Shown here piece after piece: positions 34,779 to 44,082 of a stretch of 64,000 nucleotides of DNA. How positions within the stretch are numbered: the first letter of the stretch is position 1; each line of letters starts with the position of its first letter. The position numbers and the translations under genes are program-made. Source of the stretch: Arenibacter sp040216555. GTDB taxonomy: Bacteria > Bacteroidota > Bacteroidia > Flavobacteriales > Flavobacteriaceae. Below the pieces are notes generated by a model. The model had not been told where the DNA came from. It saw only the letters and a program-made list of their open reading frames with translations, and ran no database searches. The stretch spans positions 128,806 through 192,805 of the forward strand of contig JAVJOW010000033.1 of NCBI GenBank assembly GCA_040216555.1, read 5' to 3'.

Positions 34779-36344
34779 TTACTTGGCCACGTTTACCGCT
34801 CTAGTTTCCCTAATAACAGTAACTTTCACTTGCCCGGGATAGGTCATGTCAGTTTGGATTTTTTGGGAAATTTCAAACGAAAGTTCGGCCGCTTTGTCAT
34901 CGCTAACTTTTTCACTTTCTACAATTACCCTTAATTCCCTTCCTGCCTGAATGGCGTATGCCTTTTGCACTCCACCAAATCCGAAGGCGATATCCTCCAA
35001 ATCCTTTAATCGCTGAATGTATGAATCCAATACTTGTCTTCTTGCCCCTGGTCTTGCTCCACTAATAGCATCACACACTTGCACTATTGGTGCAATAAGT
35101 GTTTTCATTTCGATCTCGTCGTGGTGGGCACCAATAGCATTACAGACATCCGGTTTCTCACCAAATTTCTCGGCCCACTGCATACCAAGAATGGCATGAG
35201 GAGTTTCTACCTCAGCCTCGGTATTTGGAACCTTTCCAATATCATGTAATAGACCGGCACGTTTTGCCAGTTTTGGATTTAATCCCAACTCGGCCGCCAT
35301 AACACCACATAGTTTGGCAACTTCCCTGGAGTGTTGCAATAGGTTCTGGCCATAGGAAGAACGATATTTCATTCTACCCACTGCTTTGATCAATTCCGGA
35401 TGCAGACCGTGTATACCTAAATCGATAACTGTGCGTTTACCAATTTCAACAATTTCCTCCTCTATCTGTTTTTCTGTCTTTTTAACAATTTCCTCAATTC
35501 TTGCTGGATGTATCCTACCATCTGTCACCAATTTGTGCAAAGACAAACGTGCAACCTCCCTACGTACAGAATCGAAACAGGAAAGGATAATGGCCTCGGG
35601 AGTATCGTCTACAATTATTTCAACCCCAGTAGCCGCTTCCAATGCCCTAATATTTCGTCCTTCACGCCCAATTATCCTTCCTTTTACATCATCGGATTCC
35701 AAATTAAACACGGAAACACAATTTTCCACTGCCTCTTCGGTACCAATCCTCTGAATGGTATTGATAATAATTTTCTTCGCTTCCTGTTGGGCCGTAAGCT
35801 TTGCCTCTTCCACCGTAGTCTGAATATAGGCCATGGCATCTGATTTTGCTGTATCCTTAAGGGACTCCAATAATTGTGATTTGGCTTCCTCGGCAGATAG
35901 ACCGGAAATTACCTCCAACTGTTGTACCTGGCTTTTGTGAAGTTTTTCAAGCTCAGATTGTTTCTTTTCCAAGAATTCACTCTTATAATCCACCTCTTTC
36001 AGCTTACTCTCTAGCTGCTCTCCCAATTTTTTGCCTTTTGCAAGTTCACTACTGACCTGGGATTCCTTATCCCTTGTTCGTTTCTCTGCCTCTGAAATTT
36101 TCTTGTCCTTATTGATAATTACCTTCTCGTGCTCTGCTTTTAGCTCCAAGAATTTTTCCTTTGCCTGAAATATTTTATCCTTCTTAATATTTTCCCCTTC
36201 AATGTTGGCTTCCTTAACTATATTTGCCGCCTCTTTTTTTGCGCTGGCTATGGTTTTGGAGGCCTTGCCCTTTTCCATAAATTTCGCAATGGCAAATCCA
36301 ATTCCCAAACCAACCAAACCTATTATTATTGCTATACTATCCAT
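34779..36344 (-). CDS. rny: ribonuclease Y
   Basis: The 521-residue endoribonuclease starts mRNA decay at the inner membrane. Order of parts: N-terminal membrane segment (residues 3-20), long coiled coil (about 28-190), KH RNA-binding domain with GRIIGREGRNIRALEAATGV near 219, and an HD metal domain with LLHDIGK near 365. Length matches the family. It lies downstream of zapA and a 6S-type RNA candidate on the same strand and ends at the 21-base-pair hairpin. Confidence 0.97.
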   Translation of the reverse strand: MDSIAIIIGLVGLGIGFAIAKFMEKGKASKTIASAKKEAANIVKEANIEGENIKKDKIFQAKEKFLELKAEHEKVIINKDKKISEAEKRTRDKESQVSSELAKGKKLGEQLESKLKEVDYKSEFLEKKQSELEKLHKSQVQQLEVISGLSAEEAKSQLLESLKDTAKSDAMAYIQTTVEEAKLTAQQEAKKIIINTIQRIGTEEAVENCVSVFNLESDDVKGRIIGREGRNIRALEAATGVEIIVDDTPEAIILSCFDSVRREVARLSLHKLVTDGRIHPARIEEIVKKTEKQIEEEIVEIGKRTVIDLGIHGLHPELIKAVGRMKYRSSYGQNLLQHSREVAKLCGVMAAELGLNPKLAKRAGLLHDIGKVPNTEAEVETPHAILGMQWAEKFGEKPDVCNAIGAHHDEIEMKTLIAPIVQVCDAISGARPGARRQVLDSYIQRLKDLEDIAFGFGGVQKAYAIQAGRELRVIVESEKVSDDKAAELSFEISQKIQTDMTYPGQVKVTVIRETRAVNVAK

Positions 36345-36365
36345 ATTTATTTTGAAAATTATTTA

Positions 36366-36541
36366 TAAAAAAAGCCCACATTGATGGAAGATTTGTACAA
36401 ACCCCGATAAACAGGTTTAGGGCTACCAGACTGCTCAAGGATCCTTATACAAGTAAGGCCTGCTTTTACAATCTAAACTCACCCTTTTCAAACAAATTAG
36501 TGTTGAGTTTGTCAAAAATTAATTACCAATGTGGGCAGTAA
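36366..36541 (-). ncRNA. ssrS: 6S RNA candidate (6S-Flavo type)
   Basis: On the minus strand the 218-base gap between zapA and rny folds as a long rod with nested perfect helices: GCCCACATTG/CAATGTGGGC (36374-36383 with 36527-36536), ACAAAC/GTTTGT (36397-36402 with 36507-36512) and GTTTAG/CTAAAC (36415-36420 with 36473-36478), separated by open internal loops and capped by a hairpin near 36441-36459. A seven-T tract follows the closing helix on the minus strand. Size (about 175), rod-and-bubble shape and location beside zapA, as for ssrS in other phyla, fit 6S RNA, which binds RNA polymerase. Ends are approximate. Confidence 0.75.
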
Positions 36542-36562
36542 CTATATTTATTTTAAAGAACG

Positions 36563-36859
36563 TTATTTCATACCTAGCTTGGAACTTACCAACATGTTTA
36601 GTGCTTTTAGTCGCTCTGCAGCTTCTTTTACACCTTCTGAATGGTCTATTCCTTTTTGCTCAATCTTAGAGGCAAACTGAAGTGCGCACATGGCCAGCAC
36701 ATCTTGCTTATCCCTAACGGCATAGTTTTGCTCAAATTTCTTTGCCAGCTGTTCTATATTCTTAGCTGCCTTTCTTAAGCCCTCTTCCTGTAAAGGATCA
36801 ATTGTTAAGGGATATACCCTATCTGCTATAGAAAGCTTAATTTTGAGCTTTTCTGCCAT
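36563..36859 (-). CDS. zapA: cell division protein ZapA
   Basis: The 98-residue protein has the ZapA pattern: KLKIKLSIADRVYPLTIDPLQEEGLRKAAK at the start, then a helical dimerisation region with DVLAMCALQFASK. ZapA crosslinks FtsZ filaments at the division site. It starts 14 bases after the small coiled-coil gene, forming an operon that continues into the 6S RNA candidate. Confidence 0.92.
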   Translation of the reverse strand: MAEKLKIKLSIADRVYPLTIDPLQEEGLRKAAKNIEQLAKKFEQNYAVRDKQDVLAMCALQFASKIEQKGIDHSEGVKEAAERLKALNMLVSSKLGMK

Positions 36860-36873
36860 ATTGTTTATTTACA

Positions 36874-37170
36874 CTATTCCGAAAGTTGGGCAATGCAATG
36901 GTCCAACTCCCTTATCAATGTGTTTATTTTAAGCTTCGCTTCAGTCTTATTATTATCACTGCCCAGCATAGAACTCGCTAATTTTAGTGAATTGTATTTT
37001 TCCTGCCATTCATTCACCGAAACTCTTGTAGCTTCATGATCATTTTTTACAGCAACCAATTCTTCTTCCAATTTTATATTGGTATGGTGCAAAAGCTCTA
37101 GCTTATGCAATAACTTACTAATTTTATTTTCTAAAGAATCAACAATATCTACCAATTCACTCATTTGCAA
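36874..37170 (-). CDS. small coiled-coil protein upstream of zapA
   Basis: The 98-residue protein is almost all coiled coil (heptads from LENKISKLLHKLELL to LKINTLIRELDHC), with no signal. Its size, structure and place directly before zapA recall ZapB-like partners or the conserved small gene preceding zapA in Bacteroidetes; the name is not proven. Start could be ATG 37170 or 37164. It is preceded by a TAACTTTG promoter box. Confidence 0.8.
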   Translation of the reverse strand: MQMSELVDIVDSLENKISKLLHKLELLHHTNIKLEEELVAVKNDHEATRVSVNEWQEKYNSLKLASSMLGSDNNKTEAKLKINTLIRELDHCIAQLSE

Positions 37171-37188
37171 ATATCAATGCATTTTACA

Positions 37189-37196
37189 CAAAGTTA
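37189..37196 (-). promoter_or_regulatory. sigma-A -7 box for coiled-coil gene-zapA operon
   Basis: Minus strand reads TAACTTTG, an exact TAnnTTTG match 18 bases before the first ATG. Confidence 0.55.
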
Positions 37197-37359
37197 AGAC
37201 ACCTCTTTATACTTAGCAATTCTTTTTTCATTTATTCTTAAAGTAAAATTTCCAACCTCAATTTAAGAAAAAAAAATGACCTTTTTTATATTTTATATAA
37301 CACAGACTTTTTTTTGAATTAGAACGGTATTAATTACTTTCGTACCAATTATCACTTAT

Positions 37360-39048
37360 ATGAAAGGCTTTTTCTTAGGATTTTTTCTTTTTACATCAAT
37401 GTTTTATGGGCAAACTCCATATCCAACGGATTATTTCCGCTCTCCCTTGGATATTCCAATTGTTCTTTCTGGAACATTTGGGGAACTGCGCTCCAACCAT
37501 TTCCACGCAGGTATCGATATAAAAACACAACAGCGACAGGGATTACCGGTCTACGCTATAGGTGAGGGTACGGTTACCAGAATAAAAGTATCGGAATGGG
37601 GCTATGGAAAGGGACTATATATTGCCCATCCCAATGGTTACACATCTGTCTACGGACATCTTCAAAAGTTTTCTCCCGAAATAGAAGCTTACGTAAAGAA
37701 TATCCAGTACCAAAAGAAATCTTTTGAAGTGGAAATTTTTCCCCAATTTTCGGAGCTTAAGGTTCAGAAAGGTGATCTCATTGCCTATACCGGAAATACA
37801 GGTGGATCTGCCGGACCGCACCTTCATTTCGAAATTAGAAGCAGTGCCTCTGAAATGCCCACAAATCCCCTTCTTTATGGTGTGGAAGTAAGGGATGCCA
37901 CAGACCCCACTTTATTGAGTGTATATGCCTATCCGCTTTCAGATAACGCTCAAGTAAATCAAAGTCAGGAAAAAATAAAACTGAAATACCACAGACAAAG
38001 TGATGGCAGCTATCTTGCAGACAAGGTAACTGCCCTTGGCACCATTGGATTCGGAATAAATGCATTTGACCGCCAAGACCTCGCTGCCAATCAAAACGGA
38101 GTTTATTCCGTGAAACAAATAGTGAACGGAAAATTGTACACCGATTTTAATTTTGAAACATTCTCCTTTACAGAAAGCAGATACATAAACACCTTGATAG
38201 ATTACAACCATTACAGTACCTACAGGGAGAGGATTCAAAAGTGTTTTAAAGATGATAGCAATCTATTGGGTATTTACAAGACCATTTACAATAATGGAAA
38301 AATAGAGGTAAGTGAAGGTTTATCCTATAATGTGGAAATTGATATATATGATCTTGCAGGTAATCTTACAAAATTGGTTATCCCAGTGGAAGGAAAGCTT
38401 GAGGAAATTAAAATTCCAAAAATTGAAGAGAAGACGGACAACTATATTATTGCCAAGAAACCTAACAATTTTGATTTGGGGGCAGCCAAAGTATATTTCC
38501 CCGCCAATACGTTTTATGACAATTTTTATATCGATCTAAAAAATGGTCAGGATACTATTACCATTCACAATAGCAAGGTACCCGCACATAGAAACTTTAC
38601 AATAACCTTTGATGTTTCGAAATATACGGACGAGGAAAGGAAACAGCTATTCATAGGAAGATTGGACAATAATAGCTCTGCAAATTACGCCTCCACCTAT
38701 AAACGGGGTACTACCTTTACCACAAGAACTAGGGACCTTGGCACCTATACCTTGGCAAAAGACACTGTTGCCCCAAAGATTAAACCTCAAAATTTTAAAG
38801 ATAAACAGTGGCTTACCAACTACAGTTATTTAAGTTTAAAAATTACGGACGACCTAAGTGGTATTGACACTTATAATGCAACCCTAAATGGTGAATGGAT
38901 ACTTCTGGAATATGAGCCCAAGACCAATACCATTACCTATAATTTTGATGATCTTATATTGGATAAAAAACAATGTAATTTGAAAGTAGTGGTTACCGAT
39001 AATGTTGGTAATACCAGTACTTTCACAAGTACTTTTTACAGAAAATGA
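37360..39048 (+). CDS. M23 family metallopeptidase
   Basis: The 562-residue exported protein (signal peptide ending at YGQ) has an M23/LytM endopeptidase domain directly after it: SNHFHAGIDI near residue 46 (His and Asp zinc ligands) and GPHLHFEI near 156 (catalytic and ligand His). An insertion of about 35 residues between the strands (SPEIEAYVKN to SELKVQKGD) is unusual. The C-terminal 380 residues are beta-rich with no known domain. It probably cleaves peptidoglycan cross-links. The TonB receptor gene starts four bases after this stop, so the two are coupled. Confidence 0.92.
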   Translation: MKGFFLGFFLFTSMFYGQTPYPTDYFRSPLDIPIVLSGTFGELRSNHFHAGIDIKTQQRQGLPVYAIGEGTVTRIKVSEWGYGKGLYIAHPNGYTSVYGHLQKFSPEIEAYVKNIQYQKKSFEVEIFPQFSELKVQKGDLIAYTGNTGGSAGPHLHFEIRSSASEMPTNPLLYGVEVRDATDPTLLSVYAYPLSDNAQVNQSQEKIKLKYHRQSDGSYLADKVTALGTIGFGINAFDRQDLAANQNGVYSVKQIVNGKLYTDFNFETFSFTESRYINTLIDYNHYSTYRERIQKCFKDDSNLLGIYKTIYNNGKIEVSEGLSYNVEIDIYDLAGNLTKLVIPVEGKLEEIKIPKIEEKTDNYIIAKKPNNFDLGAAKVYFPANTFYDNFYIDLKNGQDTITIHNSKVPAHRNFTITFDVSKYTDEERKQLFIGRLDNNSSANYASTYKRGTTFTTRTRDLGTYTLAKDTVAPKIKPQNFKDKQWLTNYSYLSLKITDDLSGIDTYNATLNGEWILLEYEPKTNTITYNFDDLILDKKQCNLKVVVTDNVGNTSTFTSTFYRK

Positions 39049-39052
39049 AACA

Positions 39053-41521
39053 TTGAGACTTTTTAAATTTTTTTTTCTTGTCGTTTTAGCATTTTCGGCA
39101 ACCATTCTAAAAGCACAAACGGCTACCATAACCGGTGTGGTTTTTGACGAAAACCAAAAACCTTTGCCCAATGTCAATATTGCATCCAAAAACCAAGGAA
39201 CTTTTTCCGATGCGAACGGGTTTTATATATTGGAAATTATAGCGGACCAGGAAATAACAATAACTTTTTCCCATTTAGGCAACGAAAAACTAATTATCAA
39301 AGATCTTATTCTGAATACCAATGAGAATTATGAATTCAACCCTGTTCTAAAAAATGAGGCAATACTTATTGCCGAGGTTGTCGTAACCCCTTCCGGCAGT
39401 AGGTATGCTGAGGGAGTTACAACCATTTCATCAGATATTGTTCGAAATATTCCAGGACCCAATGCGGGAGTGGAGAATATCCTAAAGCTTTTGCCCGGGG
39501 TATCCTCCAACAATGAGCTTAGCACACAATACATGGTTAGAGGCGGCAATTTTGACGAAAATTTGGTGTATATCAATGACATTGAGATCTATAGGCCCTT
39601 TTTAATACGCTCAGGACAACAGGAAGGTCTAAGTTTTATAAATAGTGATATGGTGGGAAACCTTCAATTTTCCGCAGGAGGCTTTCAAGCCAAGTATGGG
39701 GATAAACTTTCTTCAGTTTTGGATATCAGCTATAAAACACCTGTTTCTTTTGGACTTAAAATAAATGCGACCCGCCTAGGGACTTCGACCACTTTGGAAA
39801 GCGTATCCAAAAACAAAAAAGTATCTTCCTTGACCAGCATCAGGTCCAGGGACAACAGTCTCCTTGTAAATAGTCAGAACACCAATAGCAACTATGACCC
39901 CTCATTTTTTGATATTCAACAATATACCACCTTCATATTTTCCAACAAATTTCGAATTAGCTACCTAGGAAATATTTCTATTAACAATTACAGAAACCAA
40001 CCCTTTACCAGGCAGACCAATTTTGGTACTCTGAATGACATAAAAACCTTGACGGTCTATTATTCAGGAAGTGAAAAAAACCAATATAGGACCAACTTAA
40101 ACGCCCTGAAAGCGGAATACCAATTAAACGATAAAACCACTTTAAAATTTATTTCCTCCCTTTATTTTAATAGGGAGCAAGAGTATTCCGATGTAATATC
40201 CCAATACCGGCTTAGTGAATTAAATGCAGGTCTTGGAGACGATATCCCTGGGGAACCTGCCACTATAAATGGCTTGGCCACACAATACAATCGGGCCAGA
40301 AATGATCTGGATGCAAAAATTTTCAATTTGGAGCATAAAGGCACCCATACCAAAAATGGAAGGTCCATTTCATGGGGGCTTAAATACGAGCACACCCACA
40401 TTAGAGACCAAATTAGGGAGTCAGAATTCCTGGATTCTCTGGGATATATGGTAAGGCCTCCCGATGCCGGTTATAATCGCAATGAACCCGAAATACCCTT
40501 TGAAGCTCCCTTGCTGCCCTACGAGGGTGTTATTGCCAGGAATTCGGTAAACACCCACAAATTCTCAGGCTTTGCGCAATACAGCCAGAGAACACAGTGG
40601 AACGATCATAGCATATATTATAATATTGGAGCCAGGGCCGGCCATTGGGTAGTGAATGGCAAAAACCTAAAAAACAGCTCACATACCATATTTAGTCCCA
40701 GGGCCCAATTTTCAATAAAGCCAAATTGGGCAAAAGATATGCTGTTCAGACTCTCCGGGGGCGTCTACCAACAGCCGCCATTATACAGGGAATTAAGGGA
40801 TATCAATGGTACCGTGCATCCTGAAGTGGAGGCCCAAAAATCCTATCACATTGTATTTGGAAACCAATATAGTTTTAAATTGTGGCAAAGGCCCTTTACA
40901 CTGATCAGTGAGGCTTATTGGAAAAAAATAACCCATGTAAATCCCTATACCTTGGAGGATGTACGTATAAGATATGCAGCCCAAAACAATGCAAAAGCCT
41001 ACGCATATGGGGCAGAATTAAGGCTTAACGGCGCCTTTGTCCCCGGTACGGAGTCATGGTTTAGTTTAGGTTACCTCAAAACAAAGGAGAACATTAATGA
41101 CCAAGGCTATATTTCAAGGCCCACAGACCAGCGATTAAAGGTCGGTATTCTCTTTCAAGATTATATGCCAGAAGTACCGGACCTTAAGATGTACCTTAAC
41201 CTAGTTTATAACACTGGATTGCCGGGAGGTTCACCTAGCTATACCGACCCTTACCTTTATCAAAATAGATTAAGGGATTATAAGCGTGCAGATTTGGGAA
41301 TTTCCTATATTTTTGTAGGAGCTAATAAAACCAACGACAAAAATTCGTTTTTACGTGTTTTCAAGGATTTAAGTGGCGGATTTGAAATATTTAATTTATT
41401 TAATAACCAAAATTCCATAACAAACACTTGGGTTAGGGATTTGGTAAATGAACAACAATTTGCAGTACCCAATTTTATGACCGGTCGTATCTTAAATATA
41501 AAAATAGAGATGCGCTTTTAG
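39053..41521 (+). CDS. TonB-dependent outer-membrane receptor
   Basis: The chosen start is TTG at 39053, which gives an 822-residue protein with a clean signal peptide (MRLFKFFFLVVLAFSATILKAQ); a longer frame opens at an ATG inside the M23 gene but would bury the signal. A carboxypeptidase regulatory domain (ITGVVFDENQKPLPNVNIAS) comes first, then a plug (NVENILKLLPGVSS-like, with MVRGGNFDENLVYINDIE) and a barrel ending FMTGRILNIKIEMRF. Only four bases separate it from the M23 stop. Its ligand is unknown; pairing with a wall peptidase is suggestive, not conclusive. Confidence 0.92.
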   Translation: MRLFKFFFLVVLAFSATILKAQTATITGVVFDENQKPLPNVNIASKNQGTFSDANGFYILEIIADQEITITFSHLGNEKLIIKDLILNTNENYEFNPVLKNEAILIAEVVVTPSGSRYAEGVTTISSDIVRNIPGPNAGVENILKLLPGVSSNNELSTQYMVRGGNFDENLVYINDIEIYRPFLIRSGQQEGLSFINSDMVGNLQFSAGGFQAKYGDKLSSVLDISYKTPVSFGLKINATRLGTSTTLESVSKNKKVSSLTSIRSRDNSLLVNSQNTNSNYDPSFFDIQQYTTFIFSNKFRISYLGNISINNYRNQPFTRQTNFGTLNDIKTLTVYYSGSEKNQYRTNLNALKAEYQLNDKTTLKFISSLYFNREQEYSDVISQYRLSELNAGLGDDIPGEPATINGLATQYNRARNDLDAKIFNLEHKGTHTKNGRSISWGLKYEHTHIRDQIRESEFLDSLGYMVRPPDAGYNRNEPEIPFEAPLLPYEGVIARNSVNTHKFSGFAQYSQRTQWNDHSIYYNIGARAGHWVVNGKNLKNSSHTIFSPRAQFSIKPNWAKDMLFRLSGGVYQQPPLYRELRDINGTVHPEVEAQKSYHIVFGNQYSFKLWQRPFTLISEAYWKKITHVNPYTLEDVRIRYAAQNNAKAYAYGAELRLNGAFVPGTESWFSLGYLKTKENINDQGYISRPTDQRLKVGILFQDYMPEVPDLKMYLNLVYNTGLPGGSPSYTDPYLYQNRLRDYKRADLGISYIFVGANKTNDKNSFLRVFKDLSGGFEIFNLFNNQNSITNTWVRDLVNEQQFAVPNFMTGRILNIKIEMRF

Positions 41522-41639
41522 TACTGAAAATAAGTTTTATTAGCACAATGAAATGCACATGGGGCAATTACATTTTTAAACCCCAATTGGAAATATCAAT
41601 CCAAATAATGTGTAAAATATAAAGAACAAATAGTAATAG

Positions 41640-42293
41640 ATGAAAAATATTCTGGTAATAATTTCCGCCTTTATTTGCCTAGGTGTATCCGCTCAAAAGA
41701 ACATTTATGAAAGTGAAAAGTTTGATGAATTGAGCCAAGATCATGCGAATTTGGCCATTATCCCATTCTTGACCAATTTGGAATTGAAGGATGAAATATC
41801 CAATGCAGAATTAAAAGATTTGGAAGAGAAGGAAGGCTACGCCGTACAGGACGCCCTGGAAACTTATTTTTCCCAAAGAAAAAAGAAAAAGAAGTTTTCT
41901 GTTGACTTCCAGAATACAAAAAACACCAATGCCATCCTTAAACAAAATGGTATTTCGTACGACAATATTGATGTTTACAGCGTAAAGGAACTAGCACAAA
42001 TTCTAGAAGTTGATGGCATCATTAGTGGCACGTTATACTTAAACGTTCTACTATCGAAAGGTGTTCCAACAGAATTTAGCCTTTTGGATTATATTAAGGG
42101 CGATGCCAACTATGGCCGCATAGGCGTAAAAATAAGTGACGGTTCAACAGGCAAATTACTCTGGAAATACGAAAAACAGATTAATAAGAAATCGGGAAAG
42201 AATACTACAGACCTCATCGATCTGATGATGAAACTTGCTTCCAGAAAATTCCCTTACGACCGGGAACGCCCAAGAGACCGAAAAAAGAACTAA
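41640..42293 (+). CDS. secreted protein of unknown function
   Basis: The 217-residue protein has a signal peptide ending VSAQ. The body (NLAIIPFLTNLELKD, VQDALETYFSQRKKKKKFSVDFQ, DVYSVKELAQILEVDGIISGTLYLN, KISDGSTGKLLWKYEKQ) resembles CsgG/DUF799-like periplasmic proteins that compute a name-dependent value, but I cannot assign it. The C-terminus is basic (DRERPRDRKKN). Its stop overlaps the stop of the convergent cysteine desulfurase gene by two bases. Confidence 0.75.
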   Translation: MKNILVIISAFICLGVSAQKNIYESEKFDELSQDHANLAIIPFLTNLELKDEISNAELKDLEEKEGYAVQDALETYFSQRKKKKKFSVDFQNTKNTNAILKQNGISYDNIDVYSVKELAQILEVDGIISGTLYLNVLLSKGVPTEFSLLDYIKGDANYGRIGVKISDGSTGKLLWKYEKQINKKSGKNTTDLIDLMMKLASRKFPYDRERPRDRKKN

Positions 42294-43438
42294 TCGGAAC
42301 CATATTCACTTAACACCTCAACAACGTAATCCAATTCTTCTTTGGTATTATATTTTGAGAAGGAAAAGCGCAAAGAAGGCTTTTCCATGTCTTCAGGGGA
42401 AAGTATTTCCGCGAGAACATGCGAACCAATATCGCTACCGGACTGGCATGCACTGCCTTTGGAACAGGCTATACCCTTTAGATCCAAATGGAACAATAAC
42501 ATCAGCGCTTTATCAGAATCAAAAGGTAGGCGCACATTCACTAGGGTATAGGTACCGCCCTCACTGTCTCCGGAAAGTCCATTAAAGGCCACATTGGGAA
42601 TTGCTTTGGATATTTTTTCTATAAAATATCTTTTTAGCTCCGTCACATAACTCCTTTCTTCATCCAAGTGATCATAAGCCGATTTAAAGGCCTCTTCCAA
42701 ACCTACAATATTATGAAACGGTTCAGTTCCTGCCCTAAAACCACGTTCTTGCGATCCTCCAAAAATCAAGGGTTTTAGACCAGTATGTCTTTTAATATAA
42801 GCAAATCCAACCCCTTTGGGACCATGAAATTTATGTGCTGCAGCGGTCAAAAAATGGGCATTGGATTTCTGCACATCCCATGGGAAATGTCCAATGGACT
42901 GTACCGTATCCGAATGAAATAAGGCATCATGTTCCTGGCAAAGTTTGCCGACCGCCTCTATATCCGTAATATTGCCTATTTCATTGTTCACATGCATTAG
43001 GCTTACTAATTTTTTACTTCCATCCCTCTTCAGCAGCGCCTCCAAATGGGCAAGATCCGGATTTCCATAGCTATCCAAATCTACAAATAGGAGATCAATA
43101 TCATATTCCTTGGCCAGTGCTTCGGCCGTGTGTAATACGGCATGATGTTCTATTTTTGAAGTGATCAAGGTTTTTACCCCAAGATCCCTGACACTGCATC
43201 TAAGAATCATATTATCCGCTTCGGTACCTCCAGAAGTAAAGATTATCTCCGCAGGGTGAGCATTTAAATACTTTGCAATAGTTTTTCTTGTTTTTTCAAT
43301 AGCTGTTTTAGCCGTCCTTCCAAAACCGTGGGAAGAAGATGGATTACCATAGCAATTTGCCAAGGCATCTTGCATTGTTGAGATCACTTCGGGTCTAACC
43401 TGTGTGGTTGCGGCACTATCCAAATAAACCTTTTTCAT
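42290..43438 (-). CDS. cysteine desulfurase (NifS/IscS-like)
   Basis: The 382-residue PLP enzyme takes sulfur from cysteine for iron-sulfur clusters and thio-modification. The start MKKVYLDSAATTQ is the family start; the frame extends 17 codons upstream without support. Landmarks are GNPSSSHGFGRTAK near residue 28, SGGTEADN near 67, TAAAHKFHGPKGVG near 196 with the PLP Lys, and GSACQSGSD near 324 with the active Cys. A TAATTTTG box lies 48 bases upstream. Confidence 0.94.
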   Translation of the reverse strand: MKKVYLDSAATTQVRPEVISTMQDALANCYGNPSSSHGFGRTAKTAIEKTRKTIAKYLNAHPAEIIFTSGGTEADNMILRCSVRDLGVKTLITSKIEHHAVLHTAEALAKEYDIDLLFVDLDSYGNPDLAHLEALLKRDGSKKLVSLMHVNNEIGNITDIEAVGKLCQEHDALFHSDTVQSIGHFPWDVQKSNAHFLTAAAHKFHGPKGVGFAYIKRHTGLKPLIFGGSQERGFRAGTEPFHNIVGLEEAFKSAYDHLDEERSYVTELKRYFIEKISKAIPNVAFNGLSGDSEGGTYTLVNVRLPFDSDKALMLLFHLDLKGIACSKGSACQSGSDIGSHVLAEILSPEDMEKPSLRFSFSKYNTKEELDYVVEVLSEYGSD

Positions 43439-43486
43439 TAAAAAAAATATCAAATTAAAAACTTTCCGAACACCAGAAAAGATTGC

Positions 43487-43494
43487 CAAAATTA
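43487..43494 (-). promoter_or_regulatory. sigma-A -7 box for cysteine desulfurase gene
   Basis: Minus strand reads TAATTTTG, matching TAnnTTTG, 48 bases before the ATG at 43438. Confidence 0.5.
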
Positions 43495-43560
43495 CTTGAA
43501 ATAAAGTTAATTTCCTGTAAAATGCTCATAAACCTCTAGGATTATAACTTATATTTCGAT

Positions 43561-43568
43561 TAAATTTG
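43561..43568 (+). promoter_or_regulatory. sigma-A -7 box, very close to lipoprotein start
   Basis: TAAATTTG matches TAnnTTTG and ends four bases before the ATG at 43573, again pointing to a leaderless or nearly leaderless message. Confidence 0.6.
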
Positions 43569-43572
43569 AGGC

Positions 43573-44082
43573 ATGAAAAATCTCTTGACTTTCCTTTTGT
43601 GCTTATCCCTGTATTCATGCAATGATGGGGATTTAACCATAGAAACCATAGACTTTGACGATATCGATATAGATTACTGTGGCACTAAGGTAACTACAAG
43701 CACCACATTATTCTTCAAAATTAACGGCAACGAAGCGCTAATACTCACATTAGCCAGTGGGACACTTAAAAATGAAGCTTCTGACGGCGAGGTTGAATAT
43801 CCTATCTCCTCTAGCACCACGCTCACCTATCGTGATTTTTCCGATGATGTTTCAAGTAATTATTTTTGCGATCTTATCCCGGCAACCGAACCTACGGTAA
43901 TCGAAGAAATTGAAGCAGAAAGTGGCTCCGTGCTTATAACCACCACAGAAATAGTTGATGGTGAGAGCACTTCCTATGAACATACCATAAGGCTTAGCGA
44001 GATTACTTTTATCAATGCATCCAACAATCAGCGCATAACCGATTTAAGTATCAATGATTTTGGCACTGTGACGACCAATTAA
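43573..44082 (+). CDS. small lipoprotein of unknown function
   Basis: The 169-residue lipoprotein has lipobox LYSC (Cys16) followed by an acidic stretch (NDGDLTIETIDFDDIDIDY). The rest is Thr/Ser-rich and beta-like. No family recognised. It ends one base before the convergent Smr gene stop. Strong acidic residues after the lipid Cys fit surface export signals of Bacteroidetes lipoproteins (LES), so it may be exposed on the cell surface; this is inferred. Confidence 0.75.
   Translation: MKNLLTFLLCLSLYSCNDGDLTIETIDFDDIDIDYCGTKVTTSTTLFFKINGNEALILTLASGTLKNEASDGEVEYPISSSTTLTYRDFSDDVSSNYFCDLIPATEPTVIEEIEAESGSVLITTTEIVDGESTSYEHTIRLSEITFINASNNQRITDLSINDFGTVTTN

Noticed and set aside
41522..41639. 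GGGG/CCCC pairing after the TonB receptor gene as a terminator
   Set aside because: The four-base arms are far apart and no T run follows, so it is too weak to call.
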